Shown here: piece by piece, positions 60,245 to 64,000 of the stretch
How the letters are laid out: each line of letters begins with the position of its first letter
Numbering within the stretch: position 1 is the first letter of the stretch
Origin: Brachybacterium sp036311905
GTDB lineage: Bacteria > Actinomycetota > Actinomycetes > Actinomycetales > Dermabacteraceae
Assembly (NCBI RefSeq): GCF_036311905.1
Contig: NZ_JAZDCH010000006.1
Coordinates: 62,001 to 126,000 of the forward strand
DNA: 64,000 bases
Reading direction: 5' to 3'
Notes under the pieces: generated by a model
What the model was told of the DNA's origin: nothing
The model's database searches: none
What the model saw: the letters and a program-made list of their open reading frames with translations, nothing else
Translations under genes and position numbers: made by a program

Positions 60245-61180
60245 TCAGCGCGCGAGGTCCGCGGCGCCGACGATGCCCGCCCGGTTCCCCATCGCCGCGG
60301 GCACGAAGGGCGTCAGCTCCCGATGCGCGCGCGCCGTCAGGTGCGCCGCATAGGACTCCCGCGCCGGATCCAGCAGCAGATCACCGGCGGCGACCACGCC
60401 GCCGCCGACCACGATCACGTCGGGATCCAGCAGGGAGCAGATCGAGGCCGTGCCGAAGCCGAGCCAACGGCCCAGCTCCGCGATCAGCTCGCGCGCCCCC
60501 GGATCGCCCTGCTGGGCGAGATGGGTGATCAGCGGCCCGTCGATCTCCTTCTTCGCCCCGCCGGCGGCCTGCACCAGCGGGCCCATCGCGGGGTCACCGG
60601 TCGCGGCGCGGCGCTTGGCCGTGCGCACGAGCGCGGTGCCGGCGGTGTACTGCTCGAGACAGCCGCGGTTCCCGCAGCCGCACCACTGCCCGTCGGGGAC
60701 CGCGATCATGTGCGCGACCTCCCCGGCGAAGCCCGCCGCGCCGCGCACGAGCCTGCCGTCCAGGACGATCGCCCCCCCGAGGCCGGTGCCGACGGTGAGC
60801 ATCAGCATGTGGCTCGCCCCGCGCGCGGCGCCGAAGCGGTACTCGGCCCAGCCCGCCGCGTTGGCGTCGTTCTCGACGATCACCGGCAGGCCGATCAGCT
60901 GCTCGAGCTCGTCGGCGAGCGGCCGATGGCGCCAGGAGAGGTTGGCCGCGAAGTTGATGGTGCGGCGGTCGGATCCCACGAAGCCCGCCGCTCCGACGCC
61001 GACGCCGACGACGTCGTGGCCCGTGCGCAGCTCGGCGACGGCCTCCGCGACGGCGGCCTCGATCAGCTCCGGATCGGTGGCCGGTGTGCTGCGCGTCGTG
61101 GTCGCGACGATCGTGCCCTCCTCGTCGACCACCCCCGCCGCGATCTTCGTCCCGCCGATGTCCACTCCGATGGAGAGCAT
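60245..61180 (-). CDS. ROK family sugar kinase, probable glucokinase
   Basis: This 311-residue kinase has the phosphate motif SIGVDIGGTKIAAGVVD, sugar-binding VENDANAAGWAEYRFG, and the ROK zinc site QWCGCGNRGCLEQYTAG with H in FAGEVAHMIAV. It phosphorylates glucose or a related sugar. AAGGAG lies five bases before the ATG. It is divergent from the acyl-CoA ligase gene. Confidence 0.93.
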   Translation of the reverse strand: MLSIGVDIGGTKIAAGVVDEEGTIVATTTRSTPATDPELIEAAVAEAVAELRTGHDVVGVGVGAAGFVGSDRRTINFAANLSWRHRPLADELEQLIGLPVIVENDANAAGWAEYRFGAARGASHMLMLTVGTGLGGAIVLDGRLVRGAAGFAGEVAHMIAVPDGQWCGCGNRGCLEQYTAGTALVRTAKRRAATGDPAMGPLVQAAGGAKKEIDGPLITHLAQQGDPGARELIAELGRWLGFGTASICSLLDPDVIVVGGGVVAAGDLLLDPARESYAAHLTARAHRELTPFVPAAMGNRAGIVGAADLAR

Positions 61181-61246
61181 GCCGCTCCTTCTCTTCCCAG
61201 CCGATCGTGACCTTGGATCAGGGCGATGCACCGCCTGCCCGCGCCC

Positions 61247-61271
61247 ATCGTAGTGCCGCCTGCCGTACGAT
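61247..61271. promoter_or_regulatory. Two back-to-back -10 elements (ROK kinase and acyl-CoA ligase)
   Basis: TACGAT occurs on the minus strand at 61247-61252, facing the ROK gene, and on the plus strand at 61266-61271, facing the acyl-CoA ligase gene. They are 13 bases apart, so each promoter's -35 region overlaps the other's -10. Transcription from the two could not happen at once. Confidence 0.5.
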
Positions 61272-61351
61272 CGACCCGACCCCACCAGCGCTTCCGGGCA
61301 AGCGTCCGGCATGTCGGCGTATGGCGCACCTCCCGGATCAAAGGAGATTCG

Positions 61352-63160
61352 ATGCAGCAGTTCAGCACTCCCCAGCAGCACGAGAGCCGTCCGGAGGAGA
61401 ACACCACCGATCTCCTGCTGGGGCGTCGGCGCCAGGACCCGACCGTGCCGATCTTCGAGCGCACCCTCCCGGGCGGCGGCTACTCCCCGATGAGCGTGGA
61501 CGAGTTCCTCGCGGAGGTGCACGGGGTGGCCAAGGGCCTGATCGCGAGCGGTGTCGGGACGGGCGACGTCATCGCCATCCTCTCCCGCACCCGCTACGAG
61601 TGGGCGCTCGCCGACTGGGCCGTGTGGTGGGCCGGCGGGATCAGCGTCCCGATCTACGAGACCTCCTCCCCCAGCCAGATCCAGTGGATCGCCTCCGACT
61701 CCGGCGCCCGCTTCGCCCTCGTCGAGCAGGCGCGTCACCGCGAGGACATGGAGTCCGTGCGGGGCGAGCTGCCGGCCCTCGAGCACATCGGCGTGATCGA
61801 GGACGGCATCTTCGCGGAGCTGACCGAGCGCGGGGCCTCCGTGAGCGACGAGGAGCTCGAGGCGCGGCGCACCTCGCGCGGGATGGCCGACGTCGCGACG
61901 ATCATCTACACCTCGGGCACCACCGGACGTCCCAAGGGTGCCGAGCTCACCCACGCGAACTTCGTCGACACCACGCGCAGCGCCGTCAACCTGCTCGGCG
62001 AGTCCGTGCTGCCGCCCGGCTCCCGAATGCTCATGTTCCTGCCGATGGCGCACGTCTTCGCCCGCCTGCTCACGGTCCTCGCCGCAGCCTGGCCGGTGAC
62101 CACCGCCTTCACCCCGGACACGAAGAACCTCCTGCCCGATCTCGCGGAGTTCAAGCCCACCTTCCTGCTCGCGGTGCCGCGCGTCTTCGAGAAGGTCTAC
62201 AACGGCGCGGAGGCCAAGGCCATCGCGGGCGGACGCGGCAAGATCTTCTCCGCGGCCGCGCAGACCGCGATCGACTGGTCGCGGGCGGTCTCGACCGGGA
62301 GGGTGCCGCTCACGCTCAAGGCCAAGCACGCCCTCTTCGACCGCCTGGTCTACGGGAAGCTCCGGGCGGCGATGGGCGGGGACGTGAAGTGGGCCGTCTC
62401 CGGAGGCGCCCCGCTCGGCGAGCGGCTCGCCCACTTCTTCCGCGGCATCGGCGTGACCATCCTCGAGGGGTACGGCCTCACCGAGACCACCGCCCCCGTG
62501 GGCGTGAACCTCCCCTGGGCGGTCAAGCCCGGCACCGTCGGCCCGCCGCTGCCCGGCGCGACCGTCGCGATCGCCGAGAACGGCGAGATCCTGGTCAAGG
62601 GCGTCATGGTGTTCAAGGGCTACCGCAACAACCCCGAGGCGACCGCTGAGGCGCTCAAGGACGGCTGGTTCCACACCGGGGACCTCGGTTCGCTCGGCCC
62701 GGACGGCTCGCTCACCATCACCGGCCGCTCCAAGGAGGTGCTGGTCACCGCCGGCGGCAAGAACATCTCCCCGGCGCAGCTCGAGGACCAGCTGCGCGCG
62801 CACCCTCTGATCAGCCAGTGCATCGTGGTCGGCGACCAGAAGCCGTTCGTCGCCGCGATACTCACCCTCGACGCGGAGATGCTGCCCACCTGGCTGAAGA
62901 ACAACGGCCTGCCGGAGATGACCATCGCCGAAGCCGCGCAGGACGAGCGGATCCGCGCCGAGCTACAGACCGTCGTCGATTCCGCGAACGGCTCGGTCTC
63001 CCGGGCGGAGTCCATCCGCGCCTTCGAGGTCATCGACACCGACTTCACCGAGGAGAACGGCTACCTCACCCCGTCGCTCAAGCTCAAGCGCAACGTGGTG
63101 GTCCAGGAGATGTCCGAGGTCATCGACCGCATCTACGGAGGCTCCAAGCCCGCCTCCTGA
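61352..63160 (+). CDS. Long-chain fatty acyl-CoA ligase (FadD15-like)
   Basis: This 602-residue AMP-forming ligase activates fatty acids to acyl-CoA. Motifs are YTSGTTGRPKGAELTH (about residue 190), GYGLTETTAPVGVN, WFHTGDLGSLGPDG and VTAGGKNISPAQLE, with the C-terminal lysine in PSLKLKRNVV. AAGGAG precedes the ATG by five bases; longer in-frame starts are not family-like. Position near pknL and aroG matches fadD15 in mycobacteria. Confidence 0.95.
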   Translation: MQQFSTPQQHESRPEENTTDLLLGRRRQDPTVPIFERTLPGGGYSPMSVDEFLAEVHGVAKGLIASGVGTGDVIAILSRTRYEWALADWAVWWAGGISVPIYETSSPSQIQWIASDSGARFALVEQARHREDMESVRGELPALEHIGVIEDGIFAELTERGASVSDEELEARRTSRGMADVATIIYTSGTTGRPKGAELTHANFVDTTRSAVNLLGESVLPPGSRMLMFLPMAHVFARLLTVLAAAWPVTTAFTPDTKNLLPDLAEFKPTFLLAVPRVFEKVYNGAEAKAIAGGRGKIFSAAAQTAIDWSRAVSTGRVPLTLKAKHALFDRLVYGKLRAAMGGDVKWAVSGGAPLGERLAHFFRGIGVTILEGYGLTETTAPVGVNLPWAVKPGTVGPPLPGATVAIAENGEILVKGVMVFKGYRNNPEATAEALKDGWFHTGDLGSLGPDGSLTITGRSKEVLVTAGGKNISPAQLEDQLRAHPLISQCIVVGDQKPFVAAILTLDAEMLPTWLKNNGLPEMTIAEAAQDERIRAELQTVVDSANGSVSRAESIRAFEVIDTDFTEENGYLTPSLKLKRNVVVQEMSEVIDRIYGGSKPAS

Positions 63161-63235
63161 TCCGCGGCGCCGGCCCGGCCCCGATCCGCCTCCCCGACGC
63201 CCGCGTCCGGGATCTCGCGGGTCGGGGCCGCGCCG

Positions 63236-63241
63236 TACCCT
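63236..63241 (+). promoter_or_regulatory. -10 element of a leaderless exonuclease mRNA
   Basis: TACCCT, seven bases, then the ATG at 63249; no ribosome binding site. Confidence 0.55.
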
Positions 63242-63248
63242 GGCCCCC

Positions 63249-64000
63249 ATGCCCGCACGCCGCCAGCTCAGCTTCGAGGACCTCGGCACCCCGCTCGCGG
63301 AGGCGACCCTCGTGGTGGTCGATCTCGAGACGACCGGGACCGATCCCTCGGCCGACGCGATCACCGAGATCGGTGCGGTGAAGGTCCGCGGCGGCGAGGT
63401 CCTCGGCGAGTTCCGCAGCTTCGTGGATCCTGAGCGGCCGATCCCCGCCTACATCGCCTCGCTCACGGGGATCACCGACGCGACGGTGGCGGGCGCCCCG
63501 TCGATCCGTGCCGTGCTGCCGATGTTCCTGGACTTCGTGGGCGACGCCGCGCTGGTCGCGCACAACGCCCGCTTCGACGTCGGTTTCCTCACCGCGCAGG
63601 CCGCCCGTCTCGGGGTGGGATGGCCGCGGCCGACGGTGCTGGACACGCTCGCCCTCGCCCGGCGCGTGTACCGGCGGGACGAGGTGCGCGACCATCGTCT
63701 CTCGACCCTCGCCGCGCACGTCGGCGCGAGCATCACCCCCGATCACCGGGCTCTCTCCGATGCGCGCGCGACCGTGGACGTGCTCCACGCGATCATCTCC
63801 CGTCTCGGCGAGCAGGGCGCCGCGACCCTCCAGGACCTCGCGGGGGCGCACCGGCGGGCGACCCCGGTCCAGCTGCGGAAGAAGCACCTCGCCGAGACGA
63901 TCCCCGCGGTGCCCGGGGTGTACCAGTTCCTGGACGCCGCCGGGGCGGTGCTCTACGTCGGCACCTCCCGCAACCTCCGCACCCGGGTGCGGACCTACTT
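63249..64000 (+). CDS. DEDDh 3'-5' exonuclease with GIY-YIG (UvrC-like) domain, cut by window end
   Basis: The first 250 codons are visible. The exonuclease domain (about 18-180) has the DEDDh residues in VVVDLETTGTDPS, VAHNARFDVGFLTA and TPDHRALSDARATV. From residue 220 a GIY-YIG nuclease begins with PGVYQFLDAAGAVLYVGTSR, as in UvrC. Proteins with this fusion (Rv2191 in M. tuberculosis, from memory) are thought to act in DNA repair. The 3' end lies beyond the window. Confidence 0.93.
   Translation, partial: MPARRQLSFEDLGTPLAEATLVVVDLETTGTDPSADAITEIGAVKVRGGEVLGEFRSFVDPERPIPAYIASLTGITDATVAGAPSIRAVLPMFLDFVGDAALVAHNARFDVGFLTAQAARLGVGWPRPTVLDTLALARRVYRRDEVRDHRLSTLAAHVGASITPDHRALSDARATVDVLHAIISRLGEQGAATLQDLAGAHRRATPVQLRKKHLAETIPAVPGVYQFLDAAGAVLYVGTSRNLRTRVRTY

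Overview
The window is chromosomal DNA of a very GC-rich actinobacterium. GC-rich codon third positions, GTG starts, many ATGA-type gene overlaps and several actinobacterial marker families (SepH, DUF4193, DUF3710, DUF3159, DUF3093, DUF5998, DUF4192, an Rv2175c-type regulator, and a PASTA-containing PknL-locus kinase) all agree. Gene content and order suggest Micrococcales, perhaps a Brachybacterium-like member of Dermabacteraceae; the genus is an inference. Almost all of the sequence is core genome. I see no insertion sequence, prophage, CRISPR array, tRNA or rRNA gene.

Layout. 1-7370: a pyrimidine operon on the minus strand (pyrR-pyrB-pyrC-PH-like membrane protein-carA-carB, carB cut by the window edge), with a PyrR-binding RNA loop placed against the pyrR ribosome binding site. 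It follows efp-nusB. 8535-12164: a SatD-like regulator, an ABC-F ATPase and alanine dehydrogenase. 12322-17411: a minus-strand Fe-S assembly operon sufR-sufB-sufD-Rieske-sufC-sufT, without sufS or sufU. 17634-22359: a glutathionyl-hydroquinone-reductase-like protein, a two-gene ABC exporter, ctaA and a methionine aminopeptidase. 22366-27556: dxs and acnA, separated by five tandem 55-bp repeats. 27789-35790: an RNA methyltransferase and a block of conserved actinobacterial genes (DUF3159, DUF3710, dut, DUF3093, DUF4193, sepH, a phosphodiesterase, DUF5998). 35889-43262: a GNAT/acyl-CoA synthetase fusion, parC, a membrane protein and a sugar-phosphate mutarotase. 43388-50108: a poorly understood stretch with small ORFs, then hisF coupled to parE, a DUF7455 protein, a GNAT protein, sigA and a universal stress protein. 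50172-64000: metX, DUF4192, a polyprenyl synthase, an Rv2175c-like protein, the PknL-locus kinase, aroG (class II DAHP synthase), an acyltransferase, an esterase, a ROK kinase, a fatty-acyl-CoA ligase and the start of a DEDDh exonuclease/GIY-YIG protein. From memory, the last block resembles the M. tuberculosis Rv2173-Rv2191 neighbourhood and the dut block resembles Rv2695-Rv2703.

How the genes work together. The pyr genes form one translationally coupled unit for UMP synthesis under an apparent PyrR feedback loop. The suf genes are likely controlled by the Fe-S sensor SufR. Aconitase, a Fe-S enzyme, has its own unexplained palindromic operator candidate. ctaA provides heme A for the respiratory oxidase. 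dxs and the polyprenyl synthase provide isoprenoids. parC/parE handle chromosome decatenation, sigA is the housekeeping sigma factor, and the PASTA kinase with SepH and the Rv2175c-like protein points to growth and division control. Many genes have a -10-like TANNNT hexamer ending 6-7 nt before the start codon and no ribosome binding site, as expected for leaderless mRNAs.

I did not find a clearly new multi-gene system. The best leads are the acnA-dxs 55-bp repeat array, the acnA operator-like palindrome, the PyrR loop, the reduced suf operon, and a large unexplained inverted repeat between ald and sufT.
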